A stretch of 64,000 nt of DNA, taken from the NCBI GenBank assembly GCA_900472675.1, contig UCJA01000009.1, positions 482,551 through 546,550 of the forward strand, in the 5' to 3' direction. This DNA is from Hyphomicrobiales bacterium (GTDB lineage: Bacteria; Pseudomonadota; Alphaproteobacteria; Rhizobiales; Rhizobiaceae). Below the pieces are notes generated by a model, which searched no databases, was not told where the DNA came from, and was given only the letters and a program-made list of their open reading frames with translations. This document shows positions 30,537-38,541 of this stretch, in pieces. The position numbers and the translations under genes are program-made. How positions within the stretch are numbered: position 1 is the first letter of the stretch; each line of letters starts with the position of its first letter.

Positions 30537-30921
30537 GCCGCAAATGACCAGAATTCCGTTCTTTTTGCAAGGCAGCAACGGCCCGCTACGGGTTAAACTA
30601 TGTTCATGATTCCGGGACAATCCGGGCTGCCAGGCGTGCGCCGGCACGCTGGGTCGCCTTCCCGCGACCCCAGGTCGCAGCCCGAACCACAGAAGCAGCG
30701 ATGAAAATAACGGTCGCACCTGGGCTTTTCGTATCCTCAGATGATGCTGCCGGCGGCTCCAAGAGCTCAATCGATTTAATCAGCGCATGACCGGCGCCCG
30801 CAGGCGCATTCCAGCCAAACCATCTGGTTCTTCTTCAGAAATTCACTTTACAGGCGCTCGCCCGTGTCGCATCCATGGCCGGATTTGAAGCGGACGCGAT
30901 GACGCGCATCAAGGAGGATCG
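30537..30921. other. 385-bp divergent intergenic region (DjlA-like / pfp)
   Basis: No protein gene is supported. Two tandem perfect stems lie at 30634-30649 (GCGTGC/GCACGC) and 30664-30678 (GCGACC/GGTCGC), separated by 14 bases. The pfp ribosome-binding site AAGGAGGATCG is directly before the ATG at 30922. Confidence 0.6.
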
Positions 30922-32136
30922 ATGGCCAGACAGAAAGTAGCAATGCTGACTGCAGGGGGCCTCGCGCCCTGCCTTTCGTCGGCTGTCGGCGGCTTGATAG
31001 AACGCTACACGGACATTGCGCCGGACGCGGAACTGATCGCCTATCGTTCCGGCTATCAGGGCGTGCTCCTCGGTGACAGCATCGAGATCACCCCCCGGAT
31101 GCGAGAAAAGGCCCCTCTCCTTCATCGCTTCGGCGGCTCACCGATCGGCAACAGCCGCGTCAAGCTCACCAATGCCGCCGACTGCGTGAAGCGCGGGCTG
31201 GTCAAGGAAGGCGAGAACCCGCTGCAGGTGGCCGCTGAACGGCTGGCAGCCGACGGCGTCACCATCCTGCACACGATCGGTGGCGACGACACCAACATCA
31301 CGGCGGCGGACCTTGCCGCCTATCTCGGCGGCAATGGCTATGACCTGACTGTCGTCGGCCTGCCGAAGACTGTGGACAACGACGTGGTGCCGATCCGCCA
31401 GTCATTGGGCGCCTGGACCGCAGCCGAAGTCGGCGCGCAATTCTTCGACAATGTCTCCAACGAACAGACCGCGGCGCCCCGCAGCCTGGTCATCCATGAG
31501 GTCATGGGCCGCAGTTGCGGTTGGCTGACCGCCGCGACGGCACGCGCCTACCTGCAGAAGGCGCAAGGCCACGAATACATGGAAGGCATGTTGATGAACG
31601 CCGAGCTCAAGGGCATCGACGCCATCTACCTGCCGGAAATGGCCTTCGACCTCGACAAGGAAGCGGAGCGCCTGAAGAAGGTGATGGAACGTCGCGGCTC
31701 GGTCACGCTGTTCGTTTCGGAAGGTGCCTGCCTCGACGCGATCGTCGCCGAGCGCGAGGCCGCCGGTGAAGCGGTCAAGCGCGATGCCTTCGGACACGTC
31801 AAGCTCGACACGATCAACGTCGGCAACTGGTTCCAGAAGCAGTTTGCGGCACTGCTCGGGGCCGACCGGTCGATGGTGCAGAAGTCCGGCTATTTTGCCC
31901 GCTCGGCAGCCGCCAACGGTGACGACCTTCGCCTCATCCAGAGCATGGTCGACCTCGCCGTACAGAGCGCGCTCGACAAGGTCTCGGGCGTCACCGGCCA
32001 CGACGAAGGCCAGAACGGCAAGCTGCGTACAATCGAATTTCCCCGAATTAAGGGTGGAAAACATTTCGATCTGACGGCAGAATGGTTCACCGACGTGATG
32101 AACCACATCGAGCAGCCTTTCCGCTCGGCAAAATGA
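30922..32136 (+). CDS. pfp: Pyrophosphate--fructose-6-phosphate 1-phosphotransferase (PPi-PFK)
   Basis: Reversible phosphorylation of fructose 6-phosphate with pyrophosphate rather than ATP. The 404-residue protein reads GGDDTN at residues 120-125; the second Asp in GGDD is the mark of PPi-dependent enzymes, where ATP-PFK has GGDGS. PKTVDND at 148-154 is the catalytic substrate site, and MGRSCGWLT (about 195) is conserved. An excellent ribosome-binding site (AAGGAGG) precedes the ATG. A 7-bp GC stem lies after the stop at 32147-32164, before the LysE-like gene. Confidence 0.95.
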   Translation: MARQKVAMLTAGGLAPCLSSAVGGLIERYTDIAPDAELIAYRSGYQGVLLGDSIEITPRMREKAPLLHRFGGSPIGNSRVKLTNAADCVKRGLVKEGENPLQVAAERLAADGVTILHTIGGDDTNITAADLAAYLGGNGYDLTVVGLPKTVDNDVVPIRQSLGAWTAAEVGAQFFDNVSNEQTAAPRSLVIHEVMGRSCGWLTAATARAYLQKAQGHEYMEGMLMNAELKGIDAIYLPEMAFDLDKEAERLKKVMERRGSVTLFVSEGACLDAIVAEREAAGEAVKRDAFGHVKLDTINVGNWFQKQFAALLGADRSMVQKSGYFARSAAANGDDLRLIQSMVDLAVQSALDKVSGVTGHDEGQNGKLRTIEFPRIKGGKHFDLTAEWFTDVMNHIEQPFRSAK

Positions 32137-32146
32137 CTGGAATGGC

Positions 32147-32164
32147 GGGCGCCCCGAGGCGCCC
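32147..32164 (+). terminator. GC-rich hairpin after pfp
   Basis: GGGCGCC (32147-32153) pairs with GGCGCCC (32158-32164). There is no U-tract, and the next gene's GGGAGG site follows at once. It may attenuate or protect the mRNA rather than terminate it. Confidence 0.4.
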
Positions 32165-32176
32165 GGGAGGACTGGA

Positions 32177-32812
32177 ATGACGACTTATGGCTTGCTCGCC
32201 TTCTCAGCGATGGCGTTGTTCTTGATCCTCGTTCCAAGTCCGCTGTTCCGCTTGACAGCGCGCTTCGTGCTCCAGCGCGGCCGCAGTGCGGCGCTGGCAA
32301 CCATCCCCGGCCTCGCGGTCGGGCTCTCCGTTGCGGCAGGCCTTGCGACCCTCCCTCTGCTCCTCTTGTCGCGCTTTGCACCGGATATCATCGGCGCCGC
32401 CGCCTTCGTCGGCCCCTGGTATCTTCTGGGCCATGTCGTCTTCTGCTACCTCGACCCTCGCCGACGCAGGCCGATGGCAGACAACGACAACCTGCCGGAG
32501 CGCCGCACCTTGCGCATCTTCGCCCATGTGGCGAAGGAAGCGGTGCTGTCGCCGCGCTACACGCTGGCCTTCATCGCGGTCCTCATCCAGGTCTGGGATG
32601 CAGCCATGCAGCCCCTCGCTCAGGTCCTTGCCGTCGAACTGGCCTGTGGCACGATCATGATGGGGGCAGCGGCCGTACAGTCCCTCCTGCCGCGCCGTTT
32701 GCTGAACCGGAAACGGCCGGCCACCCGGGGCAAAACAGCCACGCGCAAGGCGCAAACGGTATTTATCGCACGGCGCGCAGTGACGGCCGGATACAGACGA
32801 ATTGCAGCCTGA
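32177..32812 (+). CDS. LysE/RhtB-like membrane protein
   Basis: A 211-residue membrane protein with about five to six hydrophobic segments. The N-terminus (SAMALFLILVPSPLFRLTARFVLQRGRSAALATIPGLAVG, given here in part) follows the LysE/RhtB pattern of a Pro-containing first helix, an RG-RAA turn and a small-residue second helix. The match elsewhere is weak, and residues 175-211 are a long basic tail unusual for LysE exporters. GGGAGG lies 7 nt before the ATG. It is 40 bp after pfp and may be co-transcribed. The exported compound is unknown. Confidence 0.7.
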   Translation: MTTYGLLAFSAMALFLILVPSPLFRLTARFVLQRGRSAALATIPGLAVGLSVAAGLATLPLLLLSRFAPDIIGAAAFVGPWYLLGHVVFCYLDPRRRRPMADNDNLPERRTLRIFAHVAKEAVLSPRYTLAFIAVLIQVWDAAMQPLAQVLAVELACGTIMMGAAAVQSLLPRRLLNRKRPATRGKTATRKAQTVFIARRAVTAGYRRIAA

Positions 32813-32912
32813 CCGATCACGTCTTGCCCGGCGCCGCCTTATACGTTAATGAAAACCAACCTTTCGGTGAATTTCGGGCGGTTGAGGTAACCATTTTCAT
32901 GAAAGCGACCTG

Positions 32913-33962
32913 ATGGCGGCAATCAGATCCGTCGGCCGTAGAACGGTCGTGGCATTGGCGATGACGTCCGCTCTGGCGGGATGTTCAAGCGTCGAGCGCG
33001 ACACCAAGATGGCGTCCTCGCAGGCAACGGCAGAGGGCGATACCATGGCTGAATACAAGTCTCCTCTTCCCGTCGGCCAGCAGTCCGGGTCCCAGACCGT
33101 CGGAGTACCGGCACCCGGTTCCCAGCCCACGGTCGTCCTGGTGAAAATGAGCCGCCTTGTGGTTGCCGTTCCAGCCGAAGCCGAGATCGCCCCTGTCCAG
33201 ACGCTTGCCCTGGCGTCCCCAACCATGCCGGCCATCGTCGCCCTCCAGCCGCAGCCGGTGGTCGCTGACGCCACTCAAATCCCAGCCTCTGCGACTACAG
33301 CACCGCTGTTTGCATCGATCGGCGCCAAGTCTACGCCCAAATCCAGCCGTCTCGTGTCGCCGCCGGTCGCGGCAGCCGTTGCGTCCGGCCAGATTTCGCC
33401 GGTCGCAGCCGAAGCCATTGCGCTCGATGAACCGCAGCTGACGCCGGACATGGTGGCGCTGCAGTCGGTCATCCCGATCCCACGCCCCGACACCACCACC
33501 CTCGCCTACGCGGCCCAGCCGAAGGCGATGGCAGCGATGAGCGCAATCGACCAGCGCCTCGATTTTCCGCCGGCTCCGGGCGAACCCATCCCCTCGACGG
33601 CATCCGGCGCATCGCCTGAACTCGTAAAGCTGATCAAGCGCTATGCCGGGCTCTACGGCGTGCCGGAATCGCTGGTGCACCGTGTCGTGCATCGTGAAAG
33701 CAAGTACGATCCCAAGGCCTACCACAAGAACGGCTACTGGGGCCTCATGCAGATCAAGTATGCGACGGCCAAGTCCATGGGCTACCAGGGCAAGCCGGAA
33801 GGCCTGCTCGACGCCGAGACCAACCTCAAATACGCGATCAAATACCTTCGTGGCGCCTGGCTCGTCGCAGACAACCAGAACGACAATGCCATCAAGCTTT
33901 ATGCGCGCGGCTACTACAACGACGCCAAGCGCAAGGACATGCTGCAGGTCCTTTCCAAGTAA
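32913..33962 (+). CDS. Lipoprotein lytic transglycosylase (C-terminal SLT domain)
   Basis: The 349-residue protein starts with a lipoprotein signal (lipobox LAGC near residues 21-24). A long Ala/Pro/Val-rich, probably disordered stretch follows (about 30-225), and then an SLT domain at 235-345. The catalytic Glu is E262 in HRESKYDP; GYWGLMQIKYATAKSMGY and the terminal KLYARGYYND segment complete it. The last repeat is YARGYY rather than the usual YNAG, a variation seen in some rhizobial members. It probably trims peptidoglycan from the outer membrane. Confidence 0.88.
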   Translation: MAAIRSVGRRTVVALAMTSALAGCSSVERDTKMASSQATAEGDTMAEYKSPLPVGQQSGSQTVGVPAPGSQPTVVLVKMSRLVVAVPAEAEIAPVQTLALASPTMPAIVALQPQPVVADATQIPASATTAPLFASIGAKSTPKSSRLVSPPVAAAVASGQISPVAAEAIALDEPQLTPDMVALQSVIPIPRPDTTTLAYAAQPKAMAAMSAIDQRLDFPPAPGEPIPSTASGASPELVKLIKRYAGLYGVPESLVHRVVHRESKYDPKAYHKNGYWGLMQIKYATAKSMGYQGKPEGLLDAETNLKYAIKYLRGAWLVADNQNDNAIKLYARGYYNDAKRKDMLQVLSK

Positions 33963-35318
33963 TCAGGGCGCAGCCTCGGTAGCCTTGGCGATCGCCGCAA
34001 GCATCGGGCCCGAATCATAGCCCGACCGGGATGGCGTCAGTCCCAGCCGCACCACGACCAGATCGAGCGTCGGATTGATCGCGATCGTCTGACCATCGTG
34101 TCCCCGCATGAAGAAGGTGCCTGCAGGCGCGAGTGTCTGCCCGGGATTTGGCAGCCAGGTTTGCATCTTCGAAAAACGTCCGCCGGAATGGGCATTCGGC
34201 GCCTGCATCGTCCCCACAAAACCCTCCGGCAAAAGCCGCTCGCCCTGCCAGACGCCGTCATGGGCCAAAAACAGGCCGAAGCGCGCCCAGTCCCGACCCG
34301 TTGCGTAAAGGTAGGAGCTTCCGGCAAATGTCCCGGCGGCGTCCGCTTCGAAAACGGCACTGCGCATGCCAAGCGGCGCAAACAGCGACCGGTCCGGATA
34401 GGCTGTCGCTTCCGCAGGATCAGCAAAACTGTTCATCCACAGCCGCGAGAGAAGCACCGACGTGCCCGAAGAGTAACTGAAGCGCGTGCCCGGCGGCGCC
34501 TCCAGCGGCCTCGATGCCACGAAGCCAGCCATGTCGTCTTCGAGGAAGAGCATGCGCGTCACGTCCGCCACCGTGCCGTAGTCCTCGTTGAACAGAAGCC
34601 CGCTCTCCATGGCGGCAAGCTGGCCGAGCGTAATGTCGCGGCGTGCATCCGAACGCCACTGCGGCAGCAGATCACGGGCGTCGAGCGAGATCCGGCCCTC
34701 GGCAACCAGGCGACCGATGACGGCGGCATTGACGGTCTTGGTCATCGACCATCCAAGCAACGGTGTGTCCTTCGAAAAACCCGCGCCATAGGCCTCGCCG
34801 ATGATCCGACCGTTCTTGACGACGACGACCGCGCGCATGCCTTTTCCAGTCAATGCTTCGTCTGAAAGAACCTCCGCAACCTGCGGATTGGATTCGATGA
34901 CTTCACCTTCCGGCCAAGGTCCCGACGGATCGCTGGAAGGGATCGATTCACGAGTGACTCGGAGAGCTTCCAACGCCTCCGGCCGTTCCGTGACGGCGCA
35001 GCCGAGGCCCTCGCGATAGACGGCGTCGCTGCTCGCAAACGCGCCGAGCAGTGCTGCATGAACGACTTTGCGATCCCAGTCGACGCTGACATGCATAAGC
35101 CGCAGCAGCGGATTGCCCGGCGCCTGCACGTCGGTCGAAAGCACTTCGTCGGCGGCGCGCCCGGCAATGAAGACGTTCGAGCAGACGATCTTGGCGGCGT
35201 AACCGCTTCCCACGCGCAGCAGCTCCGGCGGCTGGAAATGCAGCCAGGCGCCACCGCCGATCATCAACGCGAGAACCCCGAGACTCACCACTTTCACGCT
35301 ACGCACTGCCCAACTCAT
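33963..35318 (-). CDS. Serine hydrolase, class C beta-lactamase family
   Basis: The start at ATG 35316-35318 (451 residues) follows a clear AGGAG site; the longer open frame overlaps btaA and is rejected. One membrane helix (about residues 9-27, VVSLGVLALMIGGGAW) anchors the protein. The catalytic motif is the SMTK of LGWSMTKTVNA near residue 190. The second motif is YSS in FSYSSGTS, and the third HDG in MRGHDGQTI. Such proteins are esterases, D-peptidases or lactamases; no substrate can be named. The gene is divergent from btaA with 180 bp between. Confidence 0.88.
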   Translation of the reverse strand: MSWAVRSVKVVSLGVLALMIGGGAWLHFQPPELLRVGSGYAAKIVCSNVFIAGRAADEVLSTDVQAPGNPLLRLMHVSVDWDRKVVHAALLGAFASSDAVYREGLGCAVTERPEALEALRVTRESIPSSDPSGPWPEGEVIESNPQVAEVLSDEALTGKGMRAVVVVKNGRIIGEAYGAGFSKDTPLLGWSMTKTVNAAVIGRLVAEGRISLDARDLLPQWRSDARRDITLGQLAAMESGLLFNEDYGTVADVTRMLFLEDDMAGFVASRPLEAPPGTRFSYSSGTSVLLSRLWMNSFADPAEATAYPDRSLFAPLGMRSAVFEADAAGTFAGSSYLYATGRDWARFGLFLAHDGVWQGERLLPEGFVGTMQAPNAHSGGRFSKMQTWLPNPGQTLAPAGTFFMRGHDGQTIAINPTLDLVVVRLGLTPSRSGYDSGPMLAAIAKATEAAP

Positions 35319-35352
35319 TGACGTCTCCTGACCGAATGCCCGCATGCAATCA

Positions 35353-35386
35353 GGTTTGCGGCTTTGACGAAAGGTCAAAACCGCAA
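35353..35386. promoter_or_regulatory. 31-base imperfect inverted repeat in the hydrolase/btaA divergent region
   Basis: TTGCGG (35356-35361) and TTTGAC (35363-35368) pair with GTCAAA (35374-35379) and CCGCAA (35381-35386) around a GAAAG loop, with a single C/A mismatch. No U-tract follows on either side, so an operator or leader hairpin is more likely than a terminator. Confidence 0.5.
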
Positions 35387-35430
35387 TGGCTGGCCGGTCA
35401 GCCAGGCTCGGTCCACAGCTGTGGAGGCAG

Positions 35431-35448
35431 CCGTCATCTCCCTGTTGC
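35431..35448 (+). promoter_or_regulatory. Candidate Pho box upstream of btaA
   Basis: CCGTCAT-N4-CTGTTGC has the 7-4-7 spacing of a PhoB site (CTGTCAT-N4-CTGTCAT), matching 10 of 14 positions. A -10-like TAGATG begins at 35459, 11 bases after the box, the usual distance at PhoB-activated promoters. The btaA ATG is 51 bp downstream of the box. Betaine-lipid synthesis is known to be induced by phosphate starvation through PhoB in Sinorhizobium. Confidence 0.5.
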
Positions 35449-35498
35449 ATGGGAGGTCTAGATGCGGCGAAACCCAAGAAAAGGCGGGGATTCGGATT

Positions 35499-36746
35499 AT
35501 GGCTGACATTGCACAGGAAGCCGGCTTTCGGAAGAACCAGAAGCTGAAGGACGCGCTCCTCCAGCACAAGGCGCTTTCCAGGCAGGGCCTATCGGAACGG
35601 CTGTTCGGGCTTCTCTTCTCCGGTCTCGTCTACCCGCAGATCTGGGAGGATCCCGAGGTCGACATGACCGCCATGGGGTCGATCGACGGGCTGTCGATCG
35701 TCACGATCGCGTCAGGCGGCTGCAACATGCTGGCCTATCTGTCGCAGTCGCCGAAGCGGATCGACGTGGTCGACCTCAACCCGCACCACGTCGCTCTCAA
35801 TCGCCTGAAGCTTGCGGCCTTCCGGCATCTGCCGAGCCACGGCGACGTCGTTCGACAGTTCGGCATGGAGGGCATGACCTCCAACAGCCAGAGCTTCGAT
35901 CGTTTCATCGCTCCCCATCTTGATCCGGTGACGCGCACCTACTGGCAGAAGCGCTCGCTGCTCGGTCGCCGTCGTATCAAGGCCTTCGACCGGAATATCT
36001 ACAGGACCGGCTTGCTCGGCCGGTTCATCGGCGCCGGCCACCTGATCGCCCGTCTGCACGGCGTCAATCTCAAGGAGATGACAAAGACAAACTCGATCCG
36101 CGAGCAGCGCCAGTTCTTTGACGGCCAGATCGCGCCGCTGTTCGACAAGCCGCTGATCCGCTGGATCACCGGCCGCAAAAGCTCGCTGTTCGGCCTTGGC
36201 ATCCCGCCGCAGCAGTATGACGAGCTGGCAAGCCTTGCCGGCGACGGTTCCATTGCGCCGGTGCTGCGCCAGCGCCTGGAAAAGCTCGCCTGTCACTTCC
36301 CGATGCGCGACAATTATTTCGCCTGGCAGGCTTTCGCACGCCGCTATCCGACCGCCAACGAAGGCAACCCGCCGACCTATCTGAAGGTGGAAAACTATCG
36401 GGCCATCCAGGCCAACACGGATCGTGTCACCGTCCACCATGCCAGCTTTACCGAAATCCTGCGGCAGAAGCAGGCCGCTTCGGTCGATCGCTACGTGCTC
36501 CTCGACGCGCAGGACTGGATGACCGACGAACAGCTCGATGGCCTCTGGTCGGAAATCACCCGCACCGCAGCCAGCGGCGCGCGGGTCATCTTCCGCACCG
36601 CTGCGGAAAAAAGCGTGCTGGATGGTCGGCTGTCGCCGGCGCTGATGGACCAGTGGACCTATCTCGATGAGCGCTCCCGCGAGCTCACCCTGCAGGATCG
36701 CTCGGCCATTTACGGCGGCTTCCACATCTATGTCCGGAAGGACTGA
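35499..36746 (+). CDS. btaA: BtaA, S-adenosylmethionine:diacylglycerol 3-amino-3-carboxypropyltransferase
   Basis: First enzyme of diacylglyceryl-trimethylhomoserine (DGTS) betaine-lipid synthesis: moves the aminocarboxypropyl group of SAM to diacylglycerol. The start at ATG 35499-35501 gives 415 residues, with a GGCGGGG stretch upstream. Visible family features are the N-terminal QIWEDPEVD, a SAM-site-like segment VTIASGGCNMLAYLSQ followed by VVDLNPHHVALNRLK, and the C-terminal VLLDAQDWM and VIFRTAAEKS segments. The downstream methyltransferase btaB supports the call. A candidate Pho box lies upstream. Confidence 0.93.
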   Translation: MADIAQEAGFRKNQKLKDALLQHKALSRQGLSERLFGLLFSGLVYPQIWEDPEVDMTAMGSIDGLSIVTIASGGCNMLAYLSQSPKRIDVVDLNPHHVALNRLKLAAFRHLPSHGDVVRQFGMEGMTSNSQSFDRFIAPHLDPVTRTYWQKRSLLGRRRIKAFDRNIYRTGLLGRFIGAGHLIARLHGVNLKEMTKTNSIREQRQFFDGQIAPLFDKPLIRWITGRKSSLFGLGIPPQQYDELASLAGDGSIAPVLRQRLEKLACHFPMRDNYFAWQAFARRYPTANEGNPPTYLKVENYRAIQANTDRVTVHHASFTEILRQKQAASVDRYVLLDAQDWMTDEQLDGLWSEITRTAASGARVIFRTAAEKSVLDGRLSPALMDQWTYLDERSRELTLQDRSAIYGGFHIYVRKD

Positions 36747-36750
36747 CGCC

Positions 36751-37413
36751 GTGGCCCAGGTGCAGACCGCCCCTCCCGTCGAGCACGCAGAGCGCATGGA
36801 TGCGATGTACCGCTACCAGCGGCACATCTATGACCTGACCCGCAAATACTATCTGCTCGGCCGCGACCGGGCGATCGCCGGCCTGGACGTGGCGCCCGGC
36901 CAGACTTTGCTGGAGATCGGCTGCGGTACCGGTCGAAATCTGGCCCTGGCGCATTGGCACTATCCGCAGGCTCGTCTCTTTGGGCTGGATATCTCCGCGG
37001 AAATGCTGGTCAGCGCCCGCTCCAACCTTCGCGGGGTCGGCGAAAAGCCCGTGCTCCAGGTCGCCGATGCCACGGATTTCACCGCTGCAGACTTCGGACA
37101 GTCGGGTTTCGACCGGATCCTCATCTCCTATGCCCTGTCGATGATCCCCGAATGGGAAAAGGCGATCGATTCGGCCCTCGGAGCACTGGCGCCCGGCGGC
37201 TCGCTGCATGTGGTGGATTTCGGCCAGCAGGAGCGTCTGCCGCGCTGGTTCGGCCGCATGCTCAAGGCTTGGCTCGTCCGCTTCCACGTCACGCCCCGCG
37301 CCAACCTCCGCGAGGCGCTCGAACGCCGGGCTGAGGCCCACGGCGCCCAGTTGAGCTTCCACGACGTCGGGCGGGGCTACGCCTGGCTGGCCGTCATCCG
37401 TCGGCGCGACTGA
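36751..37413 (+). CDS. btaB: BtaB, diacylglycerylhomoserine N-methyltransferase
   Basis: Adds three methyl groups from SAM to diacylglycerylhomoserine, giving DGTS. I place the start at GTG 36751-36753 (220 residues), which has AAGGA 8 nt upstream and lies 4 bp after the btaA stop. An ATG at 36730 would overlap btaA by 17 bp without a site. Motif I is LLEIGCGTGRNLALA near residues 54-68, motif II DILISYALSMIPEW-like near 125, and RYQRHIYDLTRKYYLLGRD at the N-terminus is typical of BtaB. Confidence 0.93.
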   Translation: MAQVQTAPPVEHAERMDAMYRYQRHIYDLTRKYYLLGRDRAIAGLDVAPGQTLLEIGCGTGRNLALAHWHYPQARLFGLDISAEMLVSARSNLRGVGEKPVLQVADATDFTAADFGQSGFDRILISYALSMIPEWEKAIDSALGALAPGGSLHVVDFGQQERLPRWFGRMLKAWLVRFHVTPRANLREALERRAEAHGAQLSFHDVGRGYAWLAVIRRRD

Positions 37414-37554
37414 CGACATCCTGCCCGACGCTGACAATTTCGACTTGCCCTAACCGTTTTTTTACGCAGTTATGGTGAAAAGGAAGTTCATGCCTTCGCG
37501 CGCAATCATTTGGCGCGGTGGAGGCTTCCAGCACCGGCATAAAGCGGGACATCC

Positions 37555-38451
37555 ATGTCACGGCTCTTCCTTGTTCTACTCGCGACGACCCTGCTCGCCA
37601 CCGGCTGCACCTCGACAGACTACGACCTGATGAAGACCTCTTCGGTCGGGCGGACGAAGTTCAAGGACAACGACCCCCAGGACTTCGGCAAGGATCATCC
37701 CGGCCGGCACGAGATTCACGGCATCGACCTTTCCAAGTGGAACGGCAGCGACATCGACTGGCCGACGGTCAAGAAGTCGGGCGTCTCCTTCGTCTTTATC
37801 AAGGCGACCGAGGGCAAGGACCGCATCGACCCGATCTTCGAGAAGAACTGGCGCAGTGCCGCAGCGGTCGGCATCCCTTACGCGCCCTACCACTTCTATT
37901 ACTTCTGCTCGTCGCCGGACGAGCAGGCGGATTGGTTCATCGCCAATGTTCCGAAGGCCTCCATGCAGCTGCCGCCGGTGCTGGACGTCGAGTGGAATCA
38001 CGCCTCCAAGACCTGCAAGACCCGTCCCGACCCGGAGACCGTGCGCGCCTCGATGAAGCGCTTCATGGACCGACTCGAGGCCTACTACGGCAAGCGCCCG
38101 ATCATTTACACCTCGGTGGATTTCCACAAGGACAACCTCGTCGGGGCCTTCAACAACTATCATTTCTGGGTGCGCTCCGTGGCTGCCCATCCCGAGAAGA
38201 TCTACCCCGAGCGGCGCTGGGTCTTCTGGCAGTATACGGCGACCGGCGTGGTCCCCGGCCTCAAGGGCGAGACCGACATCAATGTCTTCGCAGGCTCCGC
38301 CCGCAGCTGGAACAACTGGCTCGCAGCGGTCAGCAAGCCCTCGCCGGCATCGGTCGCATCCGCGACCCCCTCCAGCCTGCCGTTCCCCGCCCCGACGCCG
38401 GCCAGCACGCTCGCCTATGCGCAGGCAGACGACGCAGAGATCGCGCAGTAG
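37555..38451 (+). CDS. GH25 (lysozyme-like) lipoprotein
   Basis: Predicted muramidase of glycoside hydrolase family 25. The 298-residue protein starts with a short signal and lipobox (ATGC, Cys near residue 18). The GH25 domain spans about residues 54-270 and begins with HGIDLSKWNGSDIDW. The catalytic acids are D144 and E146 in PVLDVEW; GKRPIIYTS and WVFWQYTATG are family motifs. A Ser/Pro/Ala-rich tail ends the protein. A second GH or SH3 domain is absent. Confidence 0.9.
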   Translation: MSRLFLVLLATTLLATGCTSTDYDLMKTSSVGRTKFKDNDPQDFGKDHPGRHEIHGIDLSKWNGSDIDWPTVKKSGVSFVFIKATEGKDRIDPIFEKNWRSAAAVGIPYAPYHFYYFCSSPDEQADWFIANVPKASMQLPPVLDVEWNHASKTCKTRPDPETVRASMKRFMDRLEAYYGKRPIIYTSVDFHKDNLVGAFNNYHFWVRSVAAHPEKIYPERRWVFWQYTATGVVPGLKGETDINVFAGSARSWNNWLAAVSKPSPASVASATPSSLPFPAPTPASTLAYAQADDAEIAQ

Positions 38452-38541
38452 CGGTCTGGAAATCGCCCATATTTTTCGATAAAAGCAGCGCTGCCTGCTT
38501 CCGGCCCGGCCTCAGGTCGTCCTTTTGGGCAGGCTGACCTC

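Noticed and set aside
32899..32913. Four-codon open frame (ATG AAA GCG ACC TGA) overlapping the start of the lipoprotein transglycosylase
   Set aside because: A leader peptide is possible, but four codons without a ribosome-binding site cannot be distinguished from chance.
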